Of a stretch of 64,000 nucleotides of DNA, positions 11,442-34,400 are shown piece by piece. The DNA comes from Balanoglossus misakiensis. Lineage: Eukaryota > Hemichordata. The notes beneath the pieces are model-generated. The model searched no databases and was not told the DNA's origin. It was given only the letters and a program-made list of their open reading frames with translations. Both the position numbers and the translations under genes were made by a program. The stretch covers positions 7,006,001 to 7,070,000 of the forward strand of contig CM082579.2 in the NCBI GenBank assembly GCA_040954595.2. The letters are read 5' to 3'. Position 1 is the first letter of the stretch. Each line of letters starts with the position of its first letter.

Positions 11442-14400
11442 ATGGCGGCGCCCATGAGAGTTGTGCGGGTTTCGACCGCAACCCCGATTTTATCAGTAAT
11501 ATCGCGTGATTTCTGTCATTCTTGTCGGCTGCTCCGGAAAGAAAAAACACGAAAGCAAGAAGAGAGGTAGGAACATACCAATACTGTTATCGGTGTACTT
11601 ATAGGCCATGATCGCCATCATAATCGGAGTTCAGTCATGTTCGATAGCTCTGCGCGGTCGCTAGGGGGCAGCATCACAGCCATGTTACATATAGAACCCC
11701 ACAGTTGATACCCTGGATAACAATCCCCCCCCCCCCCCCCCAAATCCTAAAGTTGTAATTACTGGGGCTTTACTAGTAACTGAGAGTTACTGATGTAGGT
11801 TGCAACCACTTTTCTTTTCCACAGTGTACTGTCAAATCATCAGAAAACAGAATGGCAGGCTATGGTTGGTTTAGAAATCCACGCACAGATCGCATCCAAG
11901 TCCAAACTGTTTTCCGGATCTCAAGTACAGTTTTCAGCTCCACCAAACTCTCTGGTCTCATTCTTTGATGCGTCCTTGCCCGGTACCTTGCCAGTATGTA
12001 ATATATTTCTGTTGACTCAACCTATGATGCACCAACATTGCCTGTGTCGGGTGCATAAAATAAAACAGGGACAAATGCACAAAAGGCAAGGCTGTCATTC
12101 ACAATAAAAGAGATGCAATTCTAAAACAGAGGAATATCATCTGACAGGGATGGAGAAGACTGTTTTCTTTAGAATGGATACTCATGCTAACTTTAATGCT
12201 TTCAAATTACTGTGAGAACAGATTTATATTTGTTTGTTTCAGGTTCTTAATAAATATTGTGTGGAAGCTGGTGTGCTGACAGCTCTGGCATTGAAAGGCA
12301 AAGTGAATAAAGTGTCTTACTTTGACAGAAAACATTACTTCTATGCTGATTTGCCGGTAAGCACAGGGACCGCACAACAAGGAATAACTGACAGCACATA
12401 TATCTGTAGCTATTGTTGTCCTAATTCAACTCTGCACAAAAGTCCAGTTCTTGGCCATATTGCCTATGCATATACATATGAATTATTGTATTGGGAAGCC
12501 TGATATTGATAATGGGCATATTTTAGTTTCCTTCAGTGAATTCAAAATTCTGGTACGTCAAAAGGGTCATAAGCAAACACATTGTCTTGCTTGTTACAGA
12601 CTGGCTACCAGATCACACAACAAAGGGTCCCCTTGGCAACAGACGGTCAAATAGAGTTTTCAGTTTTTGACCCGAACAGCAAAACAGAGCCAGTCAAGAA
12701 AACTGTGCGACTAATACAGGTACAACTCGAACATGACAGTGGGAAGAGTCTCCATGACGATGAGAATCTTGAAACACTTGTGGATTTAAATAGATCAGGT
12801 TTGTATTATAATACTAGTGTGTCCATGTGAAATAATCAATGCCCATAAAACATGTTTGAAAATTTTACAAAATAATGTCATTGATTTCAAACCCTGACAG
12901 GTGTCGGATTGATGGAAATAGTAACGCAGCCAGACATGTGCAGTGGTGCTGAAGCAGCTGCCATGGTGAGAGAACTGCAGCTGATTTTGCAGTACATTGG
13001 GACATGTGACGGCAGAATGGATGGTAAGTTTATGCCTGTGGTGAAGAATTTGGGAAGGGAGATATTGTCTCAATAATCTTATCCTGTTCTGTATGGCAAG
13101 TTAGTAGTATACTACAGTAAAATAGGAAATTTTCGCGAATGATAAATTTTCGCAAACATCGTGACAGCCCAAAAAAACCCGCAAAAATAAGAAGTCACGT
13201 AAAATGTTTTGCACATGAACCACATAGTTCAGCAGATTTTATGTTTCTTTATGTAGAGGGCTCCCTCCGTGTTGATGCCAACATTTCCGTCAACCGACCT
13301 GGAGATCCTCCGGGCACTCGGACAGAGGTGAAAAACATAAACAGTGCTCGCTTTGTGAAGATTGCTATTGGTGAGGATGATAAGGCATATGTTATTTTTA
13401 AATGAAATAGATCAGTACTTTTATATGACTTATTTATTTTTGACTTATCCTCTGTCAGTTAAAACATACCCCTACCCTTCATAAATTGCAGATCATGAGA
13501 TTAATAGACACATTCAAGTTTTAGAAAGTAATGGTCGAGTTTACCACGAAACCAGGTCATTTGACTTCAGACTTGGGTAAGTCGTAACATTTACTGAATT
13601 GATTGCAATGATGTATATGCTCTATGATTGGCGGTCTATCAATGAGATAGGTTCTAGTACATTTCATCTAATTACATATTACCCCCCTGCAGTAAGACGG
13701 TACCAATGAGGGCCAAGGAAGGCTTTTCAGACTACCGTTTCATGCCCGAACCCAATCTGCCGCCCCTGGTTTTATACGACAACAAGACCATCGGCAGAGC
13801 ACAGTCGGTGAATAACGCCGTCAATATCGACACCCTGAAGCACAGTCTGCCGGAACTTCCTGAGGAACGACGGCAACGGCTGATGAAGAATTATGGAATT
13901 ACTCTGAAGCAGAGTTTGATTTTGATGGTGAGTGTTTTTAAGGTAGTATACACCTCAAGTACTATAGATGCCTTGCATTTGTGTTACAGTAGTTGGCAAT
14001 ATATTTTATTAATTTATGGAGTTCATGCATTTTTTTCACAGCATGAGGATGGCCTTGTGGAATATTTTGAGAGGGTGGCCCAGGAGCGAGCTGGCAGAGA
14101 TCCCATCAAAGTGGCCAACTGGATCATCACAATTCTGCTGAAAGAATTCAATGAACGTGCAATTCTGGTCAAAGACAGGTGCGCATATAATCATATGGTT
14201 ATTACGTGGATGTATACATAGTATATATAATAGACTCATTATGGCAATGAATTCCCAGCGTCCTAGATAGCCAAGGGGGTCAATTGTTGAAATATGGTCA
14301 CCCTCTCTCTCTCTCTCTGCAGTCCCATCTCAGCACAGACTCTTGGTGAACTAATCGATCTAATGGAAGACGGAACCATTTCTGTCAGCACCGGCAAGAG

Positions 14401-15248
14401 AATGATGCCATTGCTGTTTAATGGGAATGAGACAAGATCATTAACAGAGGTGAGAACCGTGCCCTGGAGATGTATGTTCAGTATCAAGCCAATCAAAGCA
14501 ATTCAGTTTATCAGTATATGGGCACTGACACACGCAAATGCGCATGTGTGTTTAGTTGTACTTGGACTCTACATACTTACTGTACAAATTCAGAAACAGA
14601 GCTCCCTAGGTTTTGTCAGTAGATGTATAATGATAAAAGTTTAATTTTTGTCATAGATAATTGAAGCCAAGAATTGGGCCCAGATTCGCGATGAGAAACA
14701 ACTGGAAGAACTTTGTGAAAGGATATTCGCCAACAATGCTGACGTGGTAAGAGCCAAAAATGTATTGAATATCACAACATCCATGCAGGGTATTGCTTTG
14801 TGCAATAATGGTCGTGAAACGGTTTCAATCCCTGCTGCGCGGATTAAAACAGATATATGATACAGTGAAGCCTGGTTCAACGATAGTCAGTGACCACAAT
14901 TCAACCAGTGTAGATTTGAAACTTACTATTTTGAGCACATTTGATACTCTTTAAACAATGTAGTGTACATACTGAGAATTAAAGTTTGGTTTTACTGAAT
15001 ATTGAAAACTTTCATTAAATATACAAGATGATCTAACCTCGTTTCATGTTGCAGAATTCTGAGCGACACCCCTCGTCTCTTACACTTCCTCGCATTTGTC
15101 CATTTCCCAGGTGAACGCTTATCTCCAAGGCAACAAGAGAGTGTTAAACAAACTTATGGGTCTGCTGCAGCAAGAGACGCAAGGGAGAGCCGATCCGATC
15201 ATCGTCAATAAGATCTTCAAGACGAAATTGACAGAAATGAAGACGTGA
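11442..15248 (+). CDS. GATB: GATB, mitochondrial aspartyl/glutamyl-tRNA(Asn/Gln) amidotransferase subunit B
   Basis: Twelve coding exons: 11442-11566, 11825-11993, 12243-12356, 12600-12798, 12901-13023, 13257-13370, 13492-13576, 13693-13927, 14042-14178, 14323-14449, 14657-14746, 15111-15248. Phases sum to 551 residues (human 557). With GatA and GatC, subunit B converts misacylated Glu-tRNA(Gln) to Gln-tRNA(Gln) in the mitochondrial matrix. The first exon gives an Arg/Ser-rich, acid-poor presequence ([15 protein letters not shown]...). Conserved GatB blocks follow in order: [102 protein letters not shown] and [12 protein letters not shown]. The C-terminal helical and YqeY-like tail domain runs through [17 protein letters not shown]. 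Multiple introns exclude bacterial contamination. A C17 run lies in the first intron (11725-11741). Confidence 0.97.
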
Positions 15249-16262
15249 TTTGTGGTGTGGGACATTTCCTCTGCTGTCCCAGAGTATTGATCAGAATAGT
15301 CCATGGGATGTTTAGTGAGCACTTGGTAAATCACACAAGTGACTAAATCTGTACATATTGAAAACATTTGTCCACGTTGGCAGGGATACAAAATGCCAAT
15401 TGCGTTTAACTGGACTGTTTTCTAAAACTCTTGTATACACGCTCGTTGTCAAAAATTATGTATATATCAATATGAAGTATTAAAAACCAGTAAATCAAAC
15501 ATCAATGTTAGTGTATGATTATCATTTTTTATGTGAAACCAAGGTTGATTTTGCATATATGTCTCTGTGGGAAAATGTGCAAAACCTGGCACTAAGTTTC
15601 AGCATGAGACCAGGTCTTAACCATTGTAGTACAGGTACAAAGCACTATTGACCCAATCACTCTTGTAAGGCTGACTGCATATTTGCAATTGTTGTGCATG
15701 GCAACATTTCTTTACTGACACGGTAAAATTTACAGGATGTACTATCCTGCAGTTGTCTGTATAAACCACAGAAGTAGTAACTTCTTTGACAAATACCCAT
15801 CAAAAATAAATAGCTGCCATCCCTATTCATAGTTCCGTCCTCGCAAAATTCATCTTGCATAATTGCTAATTAAAATCTCATGATAATATTACAGGCGAGT
15901 AAAAACACATGTTTGAAAATATATATATATACAGTCAGAGCTAATTCAGTTAAGTTAAGGAATCTCGTCTGTGTCCTCAGCACATTATTTTCCCAAGTCG
16001 AATACATGTTCCAGATATATTGGCTGCATGGACAGCTCTGTGCATTCATGTCTTTCCTTGACAAAGCCTACAGTTGACCCTTTTCTGTCTCCTGATATGG
16101 ATAAAACTGAACAATTTAAAATACCAACTGTAGACCACATCACAGCACTGGTCTGTCTTATTTCAATGCAGAGATTCACAATACTTGCAGCAAGCAGGCA
16201 GATTAAGTCATCTGCTTAAAAAAATAATATCTTAACATTCAGCAGTCGGAGTAGATTGGCTT
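15249..16262. other. Convergent intergenic region between GATB and SUPT20H
   Basis: AT-rich sequence without coding signal on either strand. It must contain the 3'UTRs of GATB (+) and SUPT20H (-), which converge here. The SUPT20H stop (TGA on the minus strand) is at 16265-16263. No repeat or RNA gene is evident. Confidence 0.45.
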
Positions 16263-26651
<10,389 letters not shown>

Positions 26652-28475
26652 TGCACTTTCAGCCTGTAAGTAAAGCACAATGTGACATTTTGTGAGACAT
26701 CATTTATGTGGAGTACGGTAGTGCTCTGAACAATTGGCACCTGTGCATATTTGTGACACATGTAAAACGTATGCAGAATACCATTCTTTAGCGATGCCAT
26801 TTTGTTCAGGGAGATATTGTCCATGGATATCTACATGTACGGGAGGTTCTCAGGGATCGTAATGTTACTGAAAAATTGAGTTCTCTCTGCATCTGATTCA
26901 TAGATGATACAGAATGAACAACTTCTATATTTCACTCACCATCAGTCTGACTTAATTCTGCAAATTTCCACTGACAAAGTTACTGTATAACCAACACTGA
27001 AAAAAGACACAAGATATTGTATGACAAATAGCATAGCAAACTTACAGAGCTTTTTTTGCAGGAATCAAAATGACTACCAGTTGCTCTTTACTGACTACCA
27101 ACATTGCATCATGGTAGTCACGCAGACTACCAGTTCGCTGAGACATCTCAGCTGTGTTATTGATAGGCAGAAAAGCCCTGTATTCGGAATTTCCCCTTGA
27201 ACATGTATGGCACAGATGGATGGTAATGAAATTTTCCAAACACAATAAATGTCAAGAGTGCCTGACTATGGTGGTACCATCACTCAAATCTGCAATACAA
27301 CACAATTATACATGTACATAGAAATGTACATGTTTACACGACTACTAAGTTCCCTACGGTTGTTCTACTAAACTATACACCAGACTTGAGTTCGACAGTA
27401 CCTCACTACCTAGCTAGCAGCTGTTCAGGAGATTGAGGTTTTGCCTGAAACCTCGATCTCCTGAACTGCAGCTACATGTACTCACTGATGACTGTACTGC
27501 CACTACCGGTACACACAGAACACTACACACAACTGTCATTCATCATGACAAAAGCCTTAAATTTACTGTTGGCACTTTACTATAGACACGAGAAAATCAA
27601 AACTCACTTGATAACGGTGGATGTACTCTTTCCCTTGAATCGAGGTACTCACAACTTGGGAGAGCACCCGTTCTGCAACAGATTTACAATTACATTTGCA
27701 CAGTGCTAGTGCTGTTTACTTCATCATGAAAGTCGCCATATGAGTTAATTGATCTCGTTTAGTCTCGTTTTTTCACGTTGAGCAGTTAGGGGCAACCGGA
27801 AATACTTATTCTGGTCAATCTTAGTATACCCAGCTCTGAAGGCTTGATCGCAATAAATTTTAGGATTATTACAGTTATGCGAGCTTTTAGAGCATGATGA
27901 ATAATACTGCAGATAAACATAAGCCCACTTTTAATGCATGAATAACCCACTCAACCCCACAGGAAAATGGTATGGCGTAATGTTCTATAATTTGTCTCGA
28001 GCTCCATGATTGGTCAAATGTTATTTTCTTTCTTTTGACACATCAATTTATATGAGCTACAATACTCACATTGCCGGGGAATTGTTGTTACTTTATATGT
28101 GCTACAGAGTTCAGAGTATGGATTTATCTTTCTTTTCTTATAATACATCGAATTTTTAAGTTTTGGCCGTATGTACCTAACCAATCAGAACGATCTACAT
28201 AGAAAGCCATACCCAAAGTATCGTACATGGACACGTGATGTAATCATAAACACAACCACATGTTGTGGTAAAGGTTACTCTCGGTAGTCAGCTGAACGAG
28301 AAGATGGCGACAGTTATGGTTACTTCGTCAGAACCGCCACCAGTTTGACGTTACTTTTTAGCTTTTAGCTTGCCCCCTTTGGCTACTTTTAGCATAAGAA
28401 AATATTTAAATGTAGCGGTGTCGTATCGACACTGACATTTTGTTTTTTAAAGGAGAACCGTTTTCTACAAAAAAT
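26652..28475. promoter_or_regulatory. Head-to-head region between SUPT20H and OTUD4
   Basis: The two genes start about 1.8 kb apart in divergent orientation. A probable non-coding SUPT20H exon ends at 27653, where a strong minus-strand donor (AAGTT|GTGAGT) is followed by intron. A short reading frame starting ATGGCG lies within that exon on the minus strand near 27737. On the plus strand, AAGATGGCGACAG at 28301-28313 resembles a YY1 site and opens a 15-codon frame including stop (28304-28348), upstream of the OTUD4 start at 28476. A hairpin lies at 27423-27466. Nothing else coding is visible. Confidence 0.45.
27423..27466. repeat. 19-bp inverted repeat with 6-bp loop
   Basis: Arms 27423-27441 and 27448-27466 are complementary over 19 bases with a single T/C difference that still allows a G-U pair in RNA. 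The spacer is TGCCTG. The sequence could form a stable cruciform or RNA hairpin and lies upstream of or inside the 5' region of SUPT20H. Confidence 0.85.
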
Positions 28476-31400
28476 ATGTATAAGGGGAGGAAAGCGAGGG
28501 GCGACCCTATGGACGAATATCTCTCGGCGCTGGGACTCTTCAGGAAACCAACAGCGAAAGACGGTTCGTGCTTGTTTAGGGCAGTTTCTGAACAAGTAAG
28601 TACTTTATTGATACATGTTAAGTTTTCACGAATGCCGCAACACGTACACAGGGCAGAATGCATGGTTCTTGCAAATTTCCTCCCACGTCGACTTCTCAAG
28701 TACACGTGAGCCGGCCCAGAACAGGTGTCTTCTCTTACCTTGTTACCTGTACAATGTACATAGTTTTCACAAAATGTCAATGTCCCATTTCTTTTACCTT
28801 GACAGGTATATAAATGTCAAGCCTTGCACCTCGAAGTTCGAAGTGCCTGCATACGATATATGGAAAGACACAGGGAACGGTTCGAACCAGTAAGTTGTTT
28901 ACGATCTACTTTTGTAAATTTGTAGGGTCAATTTTTACATGTATGTAGTACTAGTAACGAAGGCCGGCGACCGATTCCAAAATGTCATTCGCAACAGTGA
29001 CTGTGTGCATAAAGCTGTACGTAGTAAACTAACCTTTTTCTCGTTTTCTTCATTGTGCAGTTTGTGGAAGGGCCATTTGATCACCACCTCTTTTCACTTC
29101 GAAACCCAAAGGTAACCCAACATGTTCATTTCTATTCGTGTATTTAATGAGACATTTGTACAAAAGAGCACAAATGATGACATCTGGAATCATATGTAAT
29201 ATGCAAATATGCACATACCAGGTGCCATCCTATAAGTAATTCTTCCCACCTGGTTTGGCTGGAAATTTGTATTACCAGCTGTCGTTCAGTTTGTAATTCT
29301 AGGCATTTTCTCAAATGTCATGTTTTTCACCTAGGAATGGGCTGGTCAAGTTGAAATAAGTGCCATGTCAGTGATGTTCAAGTAAGGAAAGCAGTCATAT
29401 CCAACCGTGAAATTAAATAATTTATCTCTTCTGATGCCTATTGGGCGATTTGTAACAATTGGATAAGTCTGTCCAGATTGATCAATAGATTCAAACACTT
29501 CATTTGGAGACAATTCCATGCTGACTTGAATCAGGAAGTTGTGTGTATGTCATACTGTCATATTTGTTTTTTTCCGCAGGAGAGATTTCGAAGTTTATCA
29601 AGAAGTGGGAAAACCCCCTGACAAAGTAACACAAAATGGTTTTAATGAAATGGTGAGTAACCTATGCTCAACAAAATTGTCACAGAACATGCGTGGGCTA
29701 CACCTGGGGTAAGAGAATATTATTCCAGTAAACTGCATTTAACGTACACAGTAATATGCAAAGCAATACATGCTTCTCATGTTTTAAATAACTGTGCTTT
29801 ATCTTTTTTTTACAGATTTTACTGTGTTTTTCTGGTGGTAGTCATTATGATAGTGTGTTTCCCAAGTCATATCAGGAAGTTGCAGCAGTATGCCAATGTA
29901 AGTTAATTGCCCCATACATTCCATTAGCTGTTAAGAATGGTATGCAGCATGTTTAAGTTGGTGCAAACTAATTGCATTTATGCAAATCAAAATTTAAGAA
30001 TTCTCTTTTGCCAGGCCCCATAGACAAACCATACAAAAAATACAACTTTGCAAAACATAAGCACATCTTAATCTGTGACCATCAAAACTGATTATCTTTG
30101 CAGCAATTATTTATGGTATTCTTTACATCAACGTATTTGACATGGAGAAAGAAGTGCATGAGGCCATAGATTTATTGAGATCCAAGTCAAAGAGGAAACA
30201 GAGTGAGAGCAGTAGTGATAGCGGAGAAATCAAACATGACAGGTGAGACACACGTTATAGGGAAGGGGTTGTAGCTCCATGTGGGTGTCCCCCTTGATGA
30301 GAATATACAGTCTAGTCACACCCTTGTTAGTGGCTACCTCTAGTACACTCTGCATGACATTTTAAAAACTATATCACCTTACTTGTGAATTTTCAAATGT
30401 TCACCATCTTTACCAGTTTGAATGTTCCTCTTTTTTCTTTTGCTGTCTTCCCTTGAGTGGTGTTAGTGAATTGGAGACGTCTACGGAATCTGAGAAAAGT
30501 AAAGAGGGAGAAAACAAGGTAAGAAAAATTTCCAGGACAGAAGAAAAATCCACAGCTGTTCTGAGGTGTTCAGGGTGGTTGTAGGCGAAGAAAGATGCAT
30601 GATGCAGTAACTGGCTATGGCCTGGGTACTGCTATTCCCAGAGTGAAGGTGTAAATTGTGAATTTATTCGCTTTGTCTTCTAGGAGAATGAGGCTGAAAT
30701 CAAGAGGTACGAGTCTTCACAGAGAAAACCAGCATTTCCTTACAAGGTAGCCAAAGCTTTAGATCCCGAGATATACAGGAATGTAGAACTGGATATATGG
30801 ATGGATGCTAGGAGAGGTAAGATTTTGTGGTGGTGGTGTCAAGGACAGTTTACTGTTCTGTCCTTTCCATGATACAGCTGTCGACTTGTCAATTTAGCCA
30901 CTGTTAACCTGCTGGCCAATTGACCATTTTACTCAACAGATAAAATAGGTTACTAGCGATAACAATACACAATACATAGTGCATAAAACCAATCTCAAAC
31001 TGGGTATTTAAATAATTATTGTGTAGAAACGACAGTTTGATACACACACAGAACTAATACCATTGACATTTGTTGACTCCTTTGCATTTTCAGAGCAACA
31101 GAGACATGACTTCCACTATGCTGCCAACTTACAATTTGCCCCAGGTGATAAATGTCTGGTATGTAACGACCATCTCTACTTTTTATCCGGATTTTACTTC
31201 AAGTTTAGGATCAGAAATTGAGTTACTTCTGCCGGTGTCTGTAATGTTTCCTGTGGAAGAACTTTGAACAAACACACAGTCTATTAGTTTTGTGTGAAAT
31301 ATTGACCAAGTTGTCCAACATTGTATAGCGGATTTAAGAAAAATTTCTCCATCCAAACCATTTAATTCTTTGTCTTGTTTTTATAATAGTCCCTGCTCAA

Positions 31401-34400
31401 CCATTTTGATTTTTAAATTTGAGAAAATTTTACTGTTTAAAAGTTTTGCATTGTGACCTGCCCCCAAATTTTATTGTCAATTTTAAAAAAATAACCTGAA
31501 GTTGCCTTGAGCAAAATATGAGAAAAGGTTTAAGATTTTGATTCATGAGGCACATGCTACCTTGACTATGGACTTTCAATCATTTTGTCCGACATATACA
31601 CTGGTAAATATAACAGACTGATGTACTTGTTCATACCAGGTTCACTTGAATGATGATACAAGGTACTTCAGTGCTCATATTCAAGAAGTACATTCACAGC
31701 AAGGTCCAGTGACTGTCTTCATTGAAGATTTGGGAGAAAAGTGAGTAAAGTGATGAATTTTCGTATGATCAGAAGAGACATTCTTACGGTACATGTAGAC
31801 CCTTGTGCTGTATAGTGTACTAGGACGTTAATGGCGTACCATCTCATCTCTCCATAAGGCACACACTTCCCATCAGGAATTTGAAGCCATTGATGCATTA
31901 TGGGCAGTACCCTTCACCATCTCAGCAATGGATAAGTCTTGGAGGAGGAGGCGGCAAAGGTTACAAATCACTGACTGGATACTATCAGAAACATGTCAAT
32001 GGCTATATTCCAGATATGAATGGTAAGAGTTGTCTCAAAAATTGTTGGCATTTTTTAAAACATTTATTGGATTATTTCCCCGGAGGATGAAATTCTGGCT
32101 TTTATGCTCTTGGTGTCCCATATAAATTCAATTGTAATGACCAAAAAAGTGAAGTTTGATGGAATTACGTTAGTGTAATTGTAATTTTTTGAAATTATTT
32201 TGGTAAAACAGATCCTAAAAACAAGAGAAGACTCAACAACAAGAGAGGGAAATACCCCGGTGCACCTGGGGCAATACTCCATGGACCAAATGCATTTATA
32301 ACACCATTCCAACACCCAGTGACAATGCCGTATGAACAGCAACATGCGATGGCCCATACACCAATGCAACAGCAACCACCCCCGCAGCAACACAATGCCT
32401 CACAACAACAGTTTGGAGAAAGATCAGCCAGGCCACCTCAAAGGTTTTCATCGCCATCCAAGTGTGTTGACTTCACTGCGTATTTAACTTTTAAAAAATA
32501 AATTTATATTCACTTTTTTTCTCTAACATTCAAAACAATGCACTAAGTTTGTATGTGTAATGTGTTAGCAGTATTGAAACACTTTCTGTGAAAAATTGTC
32601 AATTTTCATCTGTTCGGGATAGGGGTAGTGTCAGTGTTGAAACTACATGTAACATTGGATATTGGTTGTGAATGTTCGAGTGATATCATGCAAAATATGC
32701 AGTTCATTTCTCACTATAACAGTGAAACTTCCGTACATTAGAGTATTCATTTCTCACTATAACTCTTTCACTTTTCCCAAACCACACAGGACTGCTCCAC
32801 GTTTTAATAGAATGAATCAAGAGAATATGGCAGACATTGGAGGTCAGGGATCTTTAAACCGAAATAAACCTGTACCAGAGTACCAGCAACAGCTCTCCAG
32901 ACAACCATGGTCTGACAGGCAAGTTACAAAAAAAAACTTTGACACCCAGCTTTGTCGACTTCTCTTCAGGCAAAATCTTGTGATTATTAATGCAACTCTT
33001 GGCCAATCTGTCTTTCCCCCCAGACCACCTCCTTCTGGTAGAGGTAGAGGTAGATACTCTGGACGAGGGTCTCCAAAAGCTTATTTTGGTCATACACCGG
33101 AAGAAAGAGAAGAACGGAAAGCTATTGAGGAATCTGTAGCTTTGTATGAACTTCAGAAGAGAGACACGACTGCATTCCCTGCCCTGCCAGTAAGTTCAGA
33201 AAACTGTTTACTTCATTCACAAAAGTTTCTGTAGCAATGTAAGGTGCCATTAATGGGTATACATGTACACTTGTTTATTGGCCATACAGTAATATAGTAA
33301 CAGTACACAGCTGTCTATCTCAGACGATTTCTGGATAACTACACCTCGCATATCTCTAGGATTAAAATTTTCACTTTACATCTTGTGAACTGACAGTTCA
33401 GATTTTCAGTATCTGTAAAATAAAAAGATAAACCGAAATTCTTTGTTACAGGTGTCTCAGCAGTCACCTGCTCCTAGTGGACCAATGTCTTTCTGGGGGA
33501 AATACAAGAAAGACAACCGAAGGAGTCCCACCCCACCCATAAATACACCGTCGGGCGGTCACCATATTGAAGAACAAAGCCAAGCTTTCATCCAAGGTAA
33601 GCATGGGAAGTATGGAAGGACCACTTTCACAGATAATAATGGTTTGAGTATAACACCAGCAAGTGTGGTATCTTTCATTAAAAAGTCTGAGTAATGTATT
33701 GTTCTTGACATCAAATTTGGTAAAATCAATTTACGTTTACTTTTGCCTGCTGCATACAGACGGTGATCTGAGTGAGCAAATGCAAGATCTGGGGTTTGTG
33801 GAAGAGGGTTTTCCAGTGGATGATGGGTTTGAGTCGCCACACGTCAGGAAGGTAAGAAATTGTCTCAAAATGCCTTATCTGCACAGTGATCCATTATTCC
33901 AAGAGCACATCAAAGTTGCCATTGTTTGACGTGAAACATTCTTTATGTTCTAGTGCAAATATATTTTGGATGCAAATATGTGATTAAATGTACTGATGAA
34001 GGCAGTACCTTTAGTATTAGGTTACAGGACATGGTGACCTGAAAACTACTGAAGTGATTTGCTCATCTCTGATTGTTAATAAAACATGCTTTTGTTTTTC
34101 TGCAGATGATGTCATCGCCACATGACCAATTCGTACAGAGACCATTTGATGATCAGCCGCAGCAGTTTCAAGCCCCAAATCGACAGATGCATGCATCCCA
34201 ACAGCAGCAGCAGCAACAGCAACCACCACCACTACCCCCACAGCAGCAACAACAACTCCACCTGCAGCAGCAGTCGCCCTACTCTAGCAGTCCAACATCT
34301 GTTGGTAGTATGACTCGGATGTCGGCCAGTCCTGTCCCCCCAGCACCAGTCATGGTGGCCAACAACTACATACCTTTCGGCATGCCTATGTATCCAATGT

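Noticed and set aside
11442-15248. Bacterial contamination carrying gatB
   Set aside because: Twelve exons with GT-AG introns and a mitochondrial-type presequence show a nuclear gene.
30104-30242. A second gene inside the OTUD4 span
   Set aside because: The exon joins in phase to the OTU domain ([17 protein letters not shown]) and continues the human-like order.
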